64,000 nucleotides of DNA from Streptomyces viridiviolaceus (GCF_014650995.1 NZ_BMWA01000012.1:86178-150177), one strand, 5' to 3'. Counted from the first letter of the stretch, positions 51,806 to 61,340 are shown. Numbers and translations: made by a program. The notes: generated from the sequence alone by a model not told the origin.

Positions 51806-53094
51806 GACGTCTTCTCCGCCCTCTCCATCTCCAGCTCGACCTCCGTGCCGCCGTCCGGCACCGCGCGCAGCCGCGCCGTGCCGCCGTTGCGCTCCATGCG
51901 GCCGATGATCGATTCTCTGACACCCATGCGGTCGGCGGGTATCGAGTCCAGGTCGAAGCCCGGGCCGCGGTCGCGGACGGACACGAAGACCGTCCTGCCC
52001 TCGACTTCCGCGTAGACCTGCACGGCGCCGCCCTCGCCACCGTACTTGGCCGCGTTCACCATCGCTTCGCGCGCGGCCTGCATCTGTGCGCCGGTCCTCT
52101 CGTCGAGCGGGCAGTCGCCGACGACGACCACCTCGATGGGGACGCCGTGCTTGTCCTCGACCTCCGCGGCGTTGCGCCGCACCGCCTCGGCGAGGGTGCT
52201 GGGTTCGTCCTCCTCGTCCTTGCCGTTGCCCTCGGGCTTGTAGAGCCAGGCGCGCAGGTCGCGCTCCTGGGCCCGGGCCAGGCGGCGCACCTCTCCCGCG
52301 TTCTCCGCGTTGCGCTGGATCAGGGTCAGGGTGTGCAGCACCGAGTCGTGCACGTGGGCGGCGACCTCCGCCCGCTCCTGGGCGCGGATGCGCATCAGCC
52401 GCTCCTCGGAGAGGTCCTGCGTCATGCGGACCAGGTAGGGACCGGCGAGCAGCGTGATGCCGACGAGGACCGCGAGCGCCGCCTGCAGTACGGAACCGAG
52501 GTGGGCCGCGGACCCCTGGAGGACGAAGATGGCGGAGACCCCGGCGGTCACCAGGAGCACGCCGGCCACGGAGCGCAGCAGCGTGACCGTGCGCCGGTGC
52601 CGTCCCACCTCGGCCCAGCGGGCCCGGCGGGCGTTGTCCGCCTGGCGCCAGACGAGGGCGACGCCCGCGCCGACGAGCACGGTCGGCCAGAGATAGGCCT
52701 TGGCGCCGCCGCCCAGATTGACGTTGCCGACGAAGACCATGGCCACGACGACCATGAGGAGCAGGGCGACTATCTGCCCCTTGTCCGGCTTGCGGGCGAC
52801 GATTCTGCGGCGGCCGTCCGGCGAGGTCTCGGTCGTGACCAGGGAGGGCGGTTTCTGTGCGTCGACGCCGCCGACGCCGAGCGGTACGAAGAACCAGAAG
52901 GCCGCGTACAGCAGCGCGCCGAGGCCGTCGGCCATGAACAGGCCGACGAAGACGAGCCGAACCCAGATGACGGGCAGCCCGAGATGCCCGGCGAGCCCCC
53001 GCGCCACGCCACCGAGCCAGCGTCCGTCGCTGCTGCGGTAGAGCTTGCGCGGCGGCCGCGGTTCGACGAGGGGTGCTGCTGCGGCTTCCGGCAT
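51802..53094 (-). CDS. PspC-domain sensor histidine kinase
   Basis: About 430 aa. The N-terminal PspC domain (KLYRSSDGRWLGGVARGLAGHLGLPVIWVRLVFVGLFMADGLGALLYAAFWFFVPLG, about 18-73) is followed by four more TM helices, a HisKA_3 helix with phospho-His249 (AAHVHDSVLHTLTLIQRNA) and an HATPase with N box AMVNAAKYGG and RDRGPGFDLDSIPADRMGV. Senses envelope state, by analogy with LiaS/PspC systems. ATG at 53094 chosen; GTG at 53109 is possible and neither has a clear RBS. Confidence 0.93.
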   Translation of the reverse strand: MPEAAAAPLVEPRPPRKLYRSSDGRWLGGVARGLAGHLGLPVIWVRLVFVGLFMADGLGALLYAAFWFFVPLGVGGVDAQKPPSLVTTETSPDGRRRIVARKPDKGQIVALLLMVVVAMVFVGNVNLGGGAKAYLWPTVLVGAGVALVWRQADNARRARWAEVGRHRRTVTLLRSVAGVLLVTAGVSAIFVLQGSAAHLGSVLQAALAVLVGITLLAGPYLVRMTQDLSEERLMRIRAQERAEVAAHVHDSVLHTLTLIQRNAENAGEVRRLARAQERDLRAWLYKPEGNGKDEEDEPSTLAEAVRRNAAEVEDKHGVPIEVVVVGDCPLDERTGAQMQAAREAMVNAAKYGGEGGAVQVYAEVEGRTVFVSVRDRGPGFDLDSIPADRMGVRESIIGRMERNGGTARLRAVPDGGTEVELEMERAEKTS

Positions 53095-53109
53095 GCCACT
53101 GATGGTCAC

Positions 53110-53273
53110 ACGGCCGCAGGCACGGAGCATCAGGGTCCGCCCCGGAGACTCCCCTGATCTTCGGGCGGCGGGGCCGTCGAACGCTCCCCGGGCATCGCCT
53201 CAGGGCCGATCTCAGGGTCCGACCAGGGTCGTACCGACTGCCACCACGGCGCCGCGCCCGTCACCATGGACCC
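53110..53273. promoter_or_regulatory. divergent promoter region with CAGGGT direct repeats
   Basis: CAGGGTCCG occurs at about 53129 and 53214, with a further CAGGGTCG 11 bp after the latter and TCAGGG at about 53200. These are candidate response-regulator sites between the kinase and the PspC gene. No consensus is known to me. Confidence 0.4.
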
Positions 53274-54689
53274 ATGACAGATCACGAGCACGCCGCGACG
53301 GGTCCGGGACCCGGCTCCGGCCCGCGCACCCCGCCGGGCGCCGGTCCGCAGGATGCCGCACCCGCCGCGGATGCCGCACCCGACGCCGGCGCCTCCGCCG
53401 GCCCGGGCGCTGCCGATCCGCCCCACAGGTTCCGGCGCGACCGGCGGTACAAGACGCTCGCCGGCGTGTGCGCCGGTCTCGGGCGCCAGTGCGACATGGA
53501 TCCGGTGATCTTCCGGATCACGCTCGCGGTGCTCTCCGCGACCGGCGGCCTCGGCCTCATCTTCTACGGCTTCGCCTGGCTCCTCGTCCCCTACGAGGAC
53601 GAGGAGGAGAACGAGGTGCGCAAGCTGCTGACCGGCCGGGTGGACGGCCAGGCGCTGGCCGCCGTGCTGTTCGCCCTGGTCGGCTGCGGAGTGTTCCTGA
53701 CCATGCTGAACAACGGCGGGGTGCTCACCTTCGCCGTCGTCCTCTCCCTGCTGCTCGCGGGCGCCGGGTACTGGTCACGGCAGCGCGGTGCCCCCGGGCC
53801 CGACCCGCTCGCCGCCCAGGCGGTCGCCGACGCCCCGCCGGAGGCCCAGGCTCCCCCGGTCGCCGTCACCTACCCCTCCTGGTGGCGCGACCCCATCGTC
53901 AAGGACGGCACGCACTTCGGCGGCACGGGATACCTGTGGGGCCCCGGTGACTCGTACGACCGGGACGTCGCGGCGGCCGTCGGCATCGGGCTCGGCGGGC
54001 ACGGGAGCGGCCGTACGGACCCGCGCGGCCTGCGTCCCCGGGCACCGAGACCGCGCGGCCCCCGTGGCATCGGCGGCTGGGTCTTCCTGGCGGCCCTCGT
54101 CGCGGGCGGCCTCGGCACGGGGCTGACCTGGGACCAGCAGCCGCTGGGTACCAGCCTGCAGACCGGCCTGGCCTGTGCGCTCGGCGTCTTCGGGCTCGGC
54201 ATCGCGGTCAGTGCCTTCCTGGGACGCACGGGAGCCGGTTCGGTCTTCCTCGCGATCATGACGGCGGGCCTGCTCGCCGCCTCGGCCGCCGTGCCGAAGG
54301 ACATCGGCACCCGGTGGACGCACGGCAGCTGGGAGCCCACCACGGTGGCCGCGGTCGAGGAGCGGTACGACGTCGGCGCCGGCACCGGCACGCTGGACCT
54401 GTCCCGGCTCGATCTGGCCGGCGGACAGACCGTCAGCACCCGGGCCGAGGTGGGCGTGGGCCGAATACGGGTGATCGTGCCGCAGGACGTGACCCTCCGG
54501 CTGAACATCGAGGTGGGCGTGGGTGACATCCAACTTCCCGGAGACAGCGGTGAGGACGTGGACGTGGCACCGGGCAAGCACAAGGAGGTGACCCTGGCCC
54601 CCGCCAGGGGCGGCAAGGACACCGGCACGCTGGACCTCGACCTCCGGGTCGGCGTCGGGCAGGCGGAGGTGAGCCGTGCTGCGTCATGA
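53274..54689 (+). CDS. PspC-domain membrane protein with beta-rich C-terminal domain
   Basis: 471 aa. A Pro/Ala-rich N terminus (1-50) precedes a PspC domain (FRRDRRYKTLAGVCAGLGRQCDMDPVIFRITLAVLSATGGLGLIFYGFAWLLVPYEDEEENEV, about 52-115), four further TM helices, and an extracytoplasmic part (about 365-471) with repeated beta motifs (AEVGVGRIRVIVPQDVTLRLNIEVGVGDIQLPGD) of the LiaF/toast-rack type. Diverges from the PspC kinase; probable stress target or sensor partner. ATG at 53274. Confidence 0.88.
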   Translation: MTDHEHAATGPGPGSGPRTPPGAGPQDAAPAADAAPDAGASAGPGAADPPHRFRRDRRYKTLAGVCAGLGRQCDMDPVIFRITLAVLSATGGLGLIFYGFAWLLVPYEDEEENEVRKLLTGRVDGQALAAVLFALVGCGVFLTMLNNGGVLTFAVVLSLLLAGAGYWSRQRGAPGPDPLAAQAVADAPPEAQAPPVAVTYPSWWRDPIVKDGTHFGGTGYLWGPGDSYDRDVAAAVGIGLGGHGSGRTDPRGLRPRAPRPRGPRGIGGWVFLAALVAGGLGTGLTWDQQPLGTSLQTGLACALGVFGLGIAVSAFLGRTGAGSVFLAIMTAGLLAASAAVPKDIGTRWTHGSWEPTTVAAVEERYDVGAGTGTLDLSRLDLAGGQTVSTRAEVGVGRIRVIVPQDVTLRLNIEVGVGDIQLPGDSGEDVDVAPGKHKEVTLAPARGGKDTGTLDLDLRVGVGQAEVSRAAS

Positions 54690-54921
54690 GTTCCAGCCCG
54701 GACGGCTGCTGGCCGGCGCCTCCCTGGTCCTGGCGGGCGTCATCTACGCGGGCGACGCGGGGGGCCTCTGGGAGACCCCCTGGTTCGTGCTGATCCCGAT
54801 CGTCACGGGTGGTCTCTGCCTCGCCGGCGCGGTGGGTGTCGTGACCGGGACCGTGCGCCGACGCCGCCGGGCGCTGCGCGCGAAAGCCGACGCGGCCCGG
54901 TCGGCGGACCTCCCGGGCTGA
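54676..54921 (+). CDS. small two-helix membrane protein
   Basis: 81 aa, GTG start overlapping the PspC gene by 14 nt. Two TM helices (LLAGASLVLAGVIYAGDAG and FVLIPIVTGGLCLAGAVGVVTGTV) and a basic tail RRRRRALRAKADAARSA. Co-translated with the PspC protein and likely part of the same envelope module. Confidence 0.78.
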   Translation: MLRHEFQPGRLLAGASLVLAGVIYAGDAGGLWETPWFVLIPIVTGGLCLAGAVGVVTGTVRRRRRALRAKADAARSADLPG

Positions 54922-54930
54922 CCGGGGAAC

Positions 54931-55464
54931 CTAGCGGTACCCGCCCAGACGATGCCGCCGCCGGGAGCGCAGCGCCGCATCCAGCGACAGCAGGGGGGCG
55001 CCCGCGAGCACGAGCGGGATCCAGGCCATCAGGTAGACGAGGTCGTTGCCGTAGTAGTACGGATCGGAGGCCCAGCTGACGGTCAGCCACAGGCTGAGCG
55101 AGATCAGGGCCCCGCCGAGTGCCGCGAGGCGGGTCAGCAGACCCAGCAGGGTGCCGATGCCGACGGCCAGCTCGCCGAGGGCGATGGCGTATCCGAAGCC
55201 GGTCGGATTCTTCAGGGCGAGGTCGACCAGGGCCGGGACGGCGGAGGAGTCGCGGACGGCACGCATCATGTCCCCGACGGAACCGGCACCGGCGTCCTTC
55301 ATGAAGGCGCTGTCGGTGAGTTTGTCCAGACCCGCGTAGACGAAGGTGATTCCCAGGAACAGCCGGAGCGGCACAAGCGCGTACCGGGTGGCACTGTCGC
55401 GCCAGTCCCGGCCGCCGTCGAGGCGGGACGTGTGTGTGTCCGTCCCCATACCGTGAGTAATCAT
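54931..55464 (-). CDS. DoxX family membrane protein
   Basis: 177 aa. Four TM helices; the DoxX signature LRLFLGITFVYAGLDKLTD and the GELAVGIGTLLGLLTRLAALGGALISLSLWLT segment are present. The family includes quinone-linked and redox-related membrane proteins; substrate unknown. The ATG at 55464 follows GAGAGGGG. Confidence 0.87.
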   Translation of the reverse strand: MITHGMGTDTHTSRLDGGRDWRDSATRYALVPLRLFLGITFVYAGLDKLTDSAFMKDAGAGSVGDMMRAVRDSSAVPALVDLALKNPTGFGYAIALGELAVGIGTLLGLLTRLAALGGALISLSLWLTVSWASDPYYYGNDLVYLMAWIPLVLAGAPLLSLDAALRSRRRHRLGGYR

Positions 55465-55771
55465 TACCAGCCCCTCTCGCCCGCACGTGCCGAGACCCCT
55501 TCAAGAGACCATACGTATGACGCGAAGGCCGGGCTCAATCCTCATCCGGCCGCATTCTTTCGAACGGGCGTTTTTCCGGCCGGATATGCGGCAACCGGGC
55601 GTTCACGGGTTGCCCGGCGTGGGCGCGGGCCGGGGGTGGGTCGCGCGGCCCGGCGCCGACGGAATGCCGCGGCCCACCACGCAGGCGAACCGCGCTGCGC
55701 GCACCCCCACCGCACCCGCACCGGCCGCCGCAGGCACCCCGCGCAACTGCCGGAGGCACCCGCGGACGCGG
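55465..55771. other. 307-bp region upstream of DoxX with small dyads
   Basis: No gene. CATACGTATG (55510-55519) is a perfect palindrome and ATCCGGCCG/CGGCCGGAT (55544/55577) an inverted repeat; the latter may terminate the upstream minus-strand gene. Confidence 0.45.
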
Positions 55772-57115
55772 TCACTCCGTCACATCGATCGCATACCCGT
55801 TCGTCTCGACCCCCGCCCCCGTGACCACCTGGACCTCCACCCGCCCCGGCTCCACGTCCGCCGGCACCGGTACCGTCAGCAAGGTGTCCGTGGGGTTGCG
55901 GAAGCCGCCCGTCACCGGGACCAAGGGCACGTGGACATGCACCGTGCCGATCCGGACGACCATCCGCGACAGGCGGTCCGCACGCTGCGCGCCCGGCGGC
56001 ACGAAGCCGGCACCCCTGATCTCGATGTCGTCCCCGGTGCGGATCGGCGCGTCCAGGTCGCCGGCCTCCCGGGCACGGACCACGGACAGGATCACCGGCC
56101 GCCCGCCCTCCGCGTACTTCCCGGCCACGTACGTCGCCGCCGAGATCAGCACCACCACCGCCAGTCCCCACGGCAGATCCGGCAGCTGTTCGGGCCGCCG
56201 CGCCAGCCGGACGGCCGCGAACGCCAGGGCGACGGCGCTGATCACGACGTACTGGATGTCGGCGAAGGCCCCCCGCCCCGCGTCGTCCGTCAGCAGGTCG
56301 GCCGCCCGGGGCCGGTCCGCCCGTACCTTCTGCAGCCGCTGGCCGAGCACCCGCAGCCCGACCACCCGCCGCACCAGCACCGCGATCCCGCACACCACGG
56401 CCAGCACGGTCACGACACCGGCAGCGCGCGCGAGTTCCAGTCCGGAGATCAGCGCGTCGCGCCTGGCGTGCCCCGAGGCCGCCGCCAGCTGCCCGACCAG
56501 CACCAGCACCGCGTACGCGACGAACAGCACCCAGACCGCGGCCACGGCCCGGGACGTGGACAGGCGGTTGTCCTCGCCGATGACCGGGGCCAGCGCGCCG
56601 CCCCGCGTCCGGTGGAACCAGGACGCCGCCGTCAGCGCGCCGGCCACGACCAGCGCCGCCGCCAGTCCGGCGGTGCGGGCCGCCGTCCAGCCGGCGCCGA
56701 TCGCGGTGAGGGACTGCGTGAGCAGCAACAGCACGACCGCCGCCCACACGGCACCGGCCGTGCGGCGCCACAGGCCCGCGAGCCAGGCGTCGCCCTCGGT
56801 CCGGCCGCGTTCGGCGACGAGTTCCGCGGACTGGGTCAGTTCCTCCGACACCCACTGCCGGGAGGCCGAGTCCGAGTGGGCCACCGCGGCCGGCAGCCCC
56901 TGCCCGGCCGCGAACTCGTCCCGCTTCAGCAGGAATGCGGCGACCGCACGCCGATGCCCCTCACGGGCCCCGTGCGGGCAGTCCCCGCACGTGCAACCGC
57001 CCTCGTGCGAGCCGTTGCGCAGGCCCGCGCACGCACCCCCGTCCGAGCCGCCACCGCGTCTCGCCTCCTGCACCGCCACGCCCGACGCCCGCCTTCCCGA
57101 AGCCTGCGACAACAC
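55772..57115 (-). CDS. multi-pass membrane protein with Cys-rich N terminus
   Basis: About 447 aa. N-terminal Cys/His cluster CAGLRNGSHEGGCTCGDCPHG (about 28-48) could bind metal. Around six TM helices follow (AVWAAVVLLLLTQSLTAIGAGW, GLAAALVVAGALTAASWF, VAAVWVLFVAYAVLVLVGQLAA, VVTVLAVVCGIAVLV and others). A C-terminal beta-rich cytoplasmic or external domain (about 350-447; PIRTGDDIEIRGAGFVPPG, VPVPADVEPGRVEVQVVTGAGVETNGYAIDVTE) resembles an IPT/TIG-like fold. GTG 57115 chosen on AAGAGAG; GTG 57079 is possible. Function unknown. Confidence 0.7.
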   Translation of the reverse strand: MLSQASGRRASGVAVQEARRGGGSDGGACAGLRNGSHEGGCTCGDCPHGAREGHRRAVAAFLLKRDEFAAGQGLPAAVAHSDSASRQWVSEELTQSAELVAERGRTEGDAWLAGLWRRTAGAVWAAVVLLLLTQSLTAIGAGWTAARTAGLAAALVVAGALTAASWFHRTRGGALAPVIGEDNRLSTSRAVAAVWVLFVAYAVLVLVGQLAAASGHARRDALISGLELARAAGVVTVLAVVCGIAVLVRRVVGLRVLGQRLQKVRADRPRAADLLTDDAGRGAFADIQYVVISAVALAFAAVRLARRPEQLPDLPWGLAVVVLISAATYVAGKYAEGGRPVILSVVRAREAGDLDAPIRTGDDIEIRGAGFVPPGAQRADRLSRMVVRIGTVHVHVPLVPVTGGFRNPTDTLLTVPVPADVEPGRVEVQVVTGAGVETNGYAIDVTE

Positions 57116-57246
57116 CCGTAACTCTCTTGGGACGACAGCGAATTGTGCCGTACACCACCTCGCCCGAGCCCGTCGCCCCCGGTCCGCTCTGCTCAGCGCG
57201 GGTGACGCGCGGACCACCGTGTTGACCCGACTGCGAGAATTCCCTT

Positions 57247-58137
57247 ATGGCCGAGATCATCCAGCGCGACGGGACCTGGGCCTTCGACGGCAGCACGGTC
57301 AGGATCACGCCGGGTCTCCACCGCTCGGTGCCGCTGTTCCGGCAGACGTACGGAGAGGTCTCCGTGCCCCTGGAGGCGATCTCGGGCATCGTCTTCGAGC
57401 CCGAACGCAAGCGCGGACGCCTCCGCCTCAGGCTGCGCGAGGGCGCCGACCCCCTCCTCCAGGCGACCGGCGGCCGGCTCCCCGACGCCGCGGACCCCTA
57501 CCGGTTGACGGTGGACACCGACCGCGCGGGGGTCGCCGAGTACGTGGCCGAGGAGGTCCGCCGCGCGCTGCTGCTCGACCAGGTCCCCCAGGAACCCACC
57601 CGCGCCTACCTCCTGCCCGGTCCCCCGGTGCCGGTCTCCGTCCGGTCCTCCGACGGCACGGTCTCCTTCGACGGCACCCGGGTGCGCATCGACTGGGCCG
57701 ACACCTCCGCCCGCGTCAAGCGCGCCACCGGGCCGCGGATCATCGACCTCGACGACGTGGTGCGGGTCGAGTGGCTGCCCAACTCCGGGTACGAGGACGG
57801 CTTCCTGCGCTTCGTCACCCGGGAGACGGCGTCGGCCAGGCTGCCGCCGGAGAAGGACCCGTACGCCCTGGACCTGTGGGGCAGCGCCCGCCGTGACCTG
57901 CTCACCGCGCTGGTCGCCACGGCGGTCACCGCCCGGCTGCCGCACCCGTCGACCCGCGCCGCCGTCACGTCCGACGGGTCCGCCCGGAGCCGGCCCGCCC
58001 CCGCCGTACCGCCGCAGGCCGACCACCACGACGTGCTCCTGCGCCGGCTGCGCGAGCTGGGCGAACTGCACCGCAGCGGCGTCCTCACGGACGAGGAGTT
58101 CGCGCTGACGAAGGCAGCCGTACTGCGGGGCTTCTGA
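57247..58137 (+). CDS. DUF4429 domain protein with C-terminal SHOCT motif
   Basis: 296 aa. Two similar halves (MAEIIQRDGTWAFDGSTVRITPG and RSSDGTVSFDGTRVRIDW) form a duplicated PH-like DUF4429 fold. The last 35 residues (LLRRLRELGELHRSGVLTDEEFALTKAAVLRGF) are a SHOCT oligomerisation motif. Soluble, probably a membrane- or partner-binding adaptor; function unknown. Divergent from the membrane gene at 55772. Confidence 0.87.
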   Translation: MAEIIQRDGTWAFDGSTVRITPGLHRSVPLFRQTYGEVSVPLEAISGIVFEPERKRGRLRLRLREGADPLLQATGGRLPDAADPYRLTVDTDRAGVAEYVAEEVRRALLLDQVPQEPTRAYLLPGPPVPVSVRSSDGTVSFDGTRVRIDWADTSARVKRATGPRIIDLDDVVRVEWLPNSGYEDGFLRFVTRETASARLPPEKDPYALDLWGSARRDLLTALVATAVTARLPHPSTRAAVTSDGSARSRPAPAVPPQADHHDVLLRRLRELGELHRSGVLTDEEFALTKAAVLRGF

Positions 58138-58154
58138 GGTTCCCGACGGGGGGG

Positions 58155-58958
58155 TCAGCCCAGCAGGTCGGGCTCGCCGCGGCTGACCTCCTGCCACAGC
58201 GGCTGGTAGTTGATCCAGGCCACGAGGTCGCCGCCGAGCTGCTCCCGTGTGGCCACCGCCTGCTTGTGGTCGATCAGCACCGGCCGGCCCGCCGCCTTCG
58301 CGGTCAGCTGGACCTGGCAGGACCGCTCCATCGACAGGAACCACCAGGCCGCCGCGTCGACCGAGTCGCCGACCGTCAGCAGCCCGTGGTTGCGCAGCAC
58401 GAGAGCCTTGCGGGAGCCGAGCGCGTTCGCGATGCGCCGGCCCTCCTCCACGTCGACGGCGACGCCGGAGTAGTACTCGTAGAGGGCGTGGTCCTCGTAG
58501 AAGGCGCAGCTCTCCTGGGTGATGGGGTCCAGCAGGTCGCCGAGGGCCGAGAGCGCGCGCCCGTGCACCGAGTGGCAGTGGGCGACCGCGACGACGTCCG
58601 GCCGGGCGGCGTGGACCTGGGAGTGCACGGTAAAGGCGGCCTGGTTGACGTGGTGGCGGCCGTCGACCACCTGACCGTCGGCGTTGGCCAGCACCAGGTC
58701 GCTCACCGTGATGTGCCTGAACGGCATGCCGAACGGGTTGACCCACAGGCAGTCGGTGAACTCGGGATCGCGTGCGGTGATGTGCCCGGACACCCCGTCC
58801 TCGAATCCGTACCGCCCGAAGATCCGCAGTGCGCCCGCCAGTCGTTCCTTGCGGTGCCGGCGCTCGTCCTCGACCGATTCGTGCATCGGCGGCATCGCGA
58901 ACGTCAGCTTGTCGATGGGCAGCGGCGGGGGCGGAGTGGCCCCGGGCGTCCCGTGCAT
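58155..58958 (-). CDS. class II aldolase/adducin family protein
   Basis: 267 aa. The zinc site is visible as His-x-His in VVAVAHCHSVHGRALSALG with a later His in LRNHGLLTVGDSVDAAAWWF; VSGHITARDPEFTDCLWVNPFGMPF is the phosphate/substrate loop. Family members cleave or epimerise sugar phosphates or act on related small acids. Substrate unknown. ATG at 58958. Confidence 0.88.
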   Translation of the reverse strand: MHGTPGATPPPPLPIDKLTFAMPPMHESVEDERRHRKERLAGALRIFGRYGFEDGVSGHITARDPEFTDCLWVNPFGMPFRHITVSDLVLANADGQVVDGRHHVNQAAFTVHSQVHAARPDVVAVAHCHSVHGRALSALGDLLDPITQESCAFYEDHALYEYYSGVAVDVEEGRRIANALGSRKALVLRNHGLLTVGDSVDAAAWWFLSMERSCQVQLTAKAAGRPVLIDHKQAVATREQLGGDLVAWINYQPLWQEVSRGEPDLLG

Positions 58959-59104
58959 GTGTCCTCCGGCACTGGATTGCTTGACGATGCGGAAATTACC
59001 GTCGGTCAGCCCTGGGGGGCAGGACTGTTTCGTAAATCAGCGAAGAAGAGACACACCCCGAATACCGGACAGAAGCTGTCGGGTATGGCCGCCACACTGG
59101 CCGT

Positions 59105-59578
59105 ATGACAGCGAACTGGGCCTCCCTCACCGCCGCCGAACCCGAACTGGCCGCCACCGTCGAGACGCGCTTCGGCGCGTACACGCACCACACGCTCGCG
59201 ACCCTGCGCAAGGACGGCTCCCCCCGCACCACCGGCCTGGAGGTGCGCTTCCTGGACGGGGAGCTGTGGCTCGGCATGATGCCGGGTTCGCTCAAGGCGC
59301 TGGACCTGCGCCGCGACCCGCGTTTCGCGCTCCAGGCGAACCCCGGCGAGGGCACCGGCATGGGCGGCGGCGACGTGCGGATCAGCGGACGGGCGATCGA
59401 GGTCGAGGACGGGGAGAGGAAGGCCCGGTACGTGAAAGAGGTGGAACCGCCGCAGCCGTTCCACCTCTTCCGCACCGAGCTGACGGAGGTCGTACGGACC
59501 TACGTCGAGGACGACGCGTATCTCGTCGTCCAGGTCTGGAAGCCCGGAGAGCCGGTGCGCACTCTCAAGCGGACGTGA
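59105..59578 (+). CDS. pyridoxamine 5'-phosphate oxidase-like flavin/F420 protein
   Basis: 157-aa split-barrel protein: YTHHTLATLRKDGSPRTTGLEVRFLDGELWLGMMPGSLKALDLRRDPRFALQ is the FMN/F420-binding core, and VRISGRAIEVED follows. Actinobacterial members often use F420. Convergent with guaA, 9 nt apart. Substrate unknown. Confidence 0.85.
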   Translation: MTANWASLTAAEPELAATVETRFGAYTHHTLATLRKDGSPRTTGLEVRFLDGELWLGMMPGSLKALDLRRDPRFALQANPGEGTGMGGGDVRISGRAIEVEDGERKARYVKEVEPPQPFHLFRTELTEVVRTYVEDDAYLVVQVWKPGEPVRTLKRT

Positions 59579-59587
59579 CCGTCGGGA

Positions 59588-61168
59588 CTACTCCCACTCG
59601 ATCGTCCCCGGCGGCTTCGACGTCACGTCGAGGACGACCCGGTTGACGTCCTTGACCTCGTTGGTGATCCGGGTGGAGATCCGGGACAGGACGTCGTACG
59701 GCAGCCGCGACCAGTCGGCCGTCATCGCGTCCTCGCTGGAGACCGGGCGCAGCACGATCGGGTGGCCGTAGGTGCGGCCGTCGCCCTGGACGCCCACGGA
59801 CCGCACGTCCGCGAGGAGGACCACCGGGCACTGCCAGATGTCGCGGTCGAGGCCGGCCGCCGTCAGCTCCTCGCGGGCGATGGCGTCGGCCTCGCGGAGC
59901 AGGTCCAGGCGCTCCTTGGTGACCTCGCCGACGATCCGGATGCCGAGGCCGGGACCCGGGAACGGCTGGCGCTGGACGATCTCCTCCGGCAGGCCCAGTT
60001 CCTGGCCGACCATCCGGACCTCGTCCTTGAACAGCTTGCGCAGCGGCTCGATCAGCTTGAACTCGAGGTCCTCCGGCAGGCCGCCCACGTTGTGGTGGGA
60101 CTTGATGTTGGCGGTGCCGGTGCCGCCGCCGGACTCGACGACGTCCGGGTACAGGGTGCCCTGGACCAGGAACTCGACGGCCGGGCCCTCGTCCGCGATG
60201 ATCTCGGCCTGCGCCTGCTCGAAGACGCGGATGAACTCGCGACCGATGATCTTGCGCTTCTCCTCGGGGTCGCTGACCCCGGCGAGCGCCTTCAGGAACC
60301 GCTCCTCGGCGTCGACGACCTTCAGCTGGACGCCGGTCGCGGCGACGAAGTCCTTCTCGACCTGCTCGGTCTCGCCCTTGCGCATCAGGCCGTGGTCGAC
60401 GTAGACGCAGGTGAGCTGGGAGCCGATGGCCTTCTGGACCAGCGCGGCGGCGACGGCGGAGTCCACACCGCCGGACAGGCCGCAGATGGCCCGCTTGTCA
60501 CCGACCAGCTCGCGGATCGCCTCGACCTGCTCCTCGATGACGTTGCCGGTCGTCCAGTTCGGCTCCAGGCCCGCGCCGCGGTACAGGAAGTGCTCCAGGA
60601 CCTGCTGGCCGTGCGTGGAGTGCATGACCTCGGGGTGGTACTGGACGCCGTAGAGCTTCTTCTCGTCGTTCTCGAAGGCGGCGACCGGGACGACGTCCGT
60701 GGAGGCCGTGACGGAGAAGCCCTCGGGGGCGGCGGAACAGGCGTCGCCGTGCGACATCCACACGTCCTGCTCGGCCGGGGTGCCCTCGAAGAGGGTGGAG
60801 GACGAGCGGGAGACGTGCAGGTCGGTGCGGCCGTACTCACGGGCGCCGGTGTTGTCGACGGTGCCGCCGAGGGTCTGCGCCATCAGCTGGAAGCCGTAGC
60901 ACATGCCGAAGACGGGAACGCCGGCCTCGAAGAGTCCGCGGTCGAGCTGCGGGGCACCCTCCTCGTACACCGACGAGGGGCCGCCGGAGAGGATGATGGC
61001 CGCCGGGTTCTTGGCGAGCATGTCCTCGACCGGCATGGTGCTCGGCACGATCTCGCTGTAGACCCGCGCCTCGCGGACGCGACGGGCGATGAGCTGGGCG
61101 TACTGCGCGCCGAAGTCGACGACCAGAACGGTGTCGGGGGCGGCGGCAGCGGGAGTCGCTGATGACAC
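59588..61168 (-). CDS. guaA: GMP synthase (glutamine-hydrolysing)
   Basis: 526 aa. Class I glutamine amidotransferase half with Cys90 (GMCYG), His178 and Glu180 (YHPE); ATP pyrophosphatase half with the P-loop SGGVDS (232-237); C-terminal dimerisation domain with RPVSSEDAMTADW and a Glu-terminated PPGTIEWE tail. Converts XMP to GMP. The GTG at 61168 follows GGAAGG. Diverges from the chorismate mutase leader, with about 170 bp between. Confidence 0.97.
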   Translation of the reverse strand: MSSATPAAAAPDTVLVVDFGAQYAQLIARRVREARVYSEIVPSTMPVEDMLAKNPAAIILSGGPSSVYEEGAPQLDRGLFEAGVPVFGMCYGFQLMAQTLGGTVDNTGAREYGRTDLHVSRSSSTLFEGTPAEQDVWMSHGDACSAAPEGFSVTASTDVVPVAAFENDEKKLYGVQYHPEVMHSTHGQQVLEHFLYRGAGLEPNWTTGNVIEEQVEAIRELVGDKRAICGLSGGVDSAVAAALVQKAIGSQLTCVYVDHGLMRKGETEQVEKDFVAATGVQLKVVDAEERFLKALAGVSDPEEKRKIIGREFIRVFEQAQAEIIADEGPAVEFLVQGTLYPDVVESGGGTGTANIKSHHNVGGLPEDLEFKLIEPLRKLFKDEVRMVGQELGLPEEIVQRQPFPGPGLGIRIVGEVTKERLDLLREADAIAREELTAAGLDRDIWQCPVVLLADVRSVGVQGDGRTYGHPIVLRPVSSEDAMTADWSRLPYDVLSRISTRITNEVKDVNRVVLDVTSKPPGTIEWE

Positions 61169-61305
61169 GGGGTGCCTTCCGGCGGTTGGGCGGGGGTCTT
61201 GTACTTCCCGATTCTACCGAGCCGGCCGTGTGGCACGTCCCGCCCAGGGCGTCGCCCCCGCGGCCTCCCTCCGGCCCCTCGCCACGTCTCACCATGCGAA
61301 CCCGC

Positions 61306-61334
61306 TTGGACACCGTCCGTCTCCAGGGCATACT
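61306..61334 (+). promoter_or_regulatory. promoter of the chorismate mutase leader transcript
   Basis: TTGGAC and CATACT with a 17-bp spacer. Transcription from 7 nt beyond the -10 would begin at 61341, the A of the leader-peptide ATG. Confidence 0.7.
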
Positions 61335-61340
61335 GGGCCC

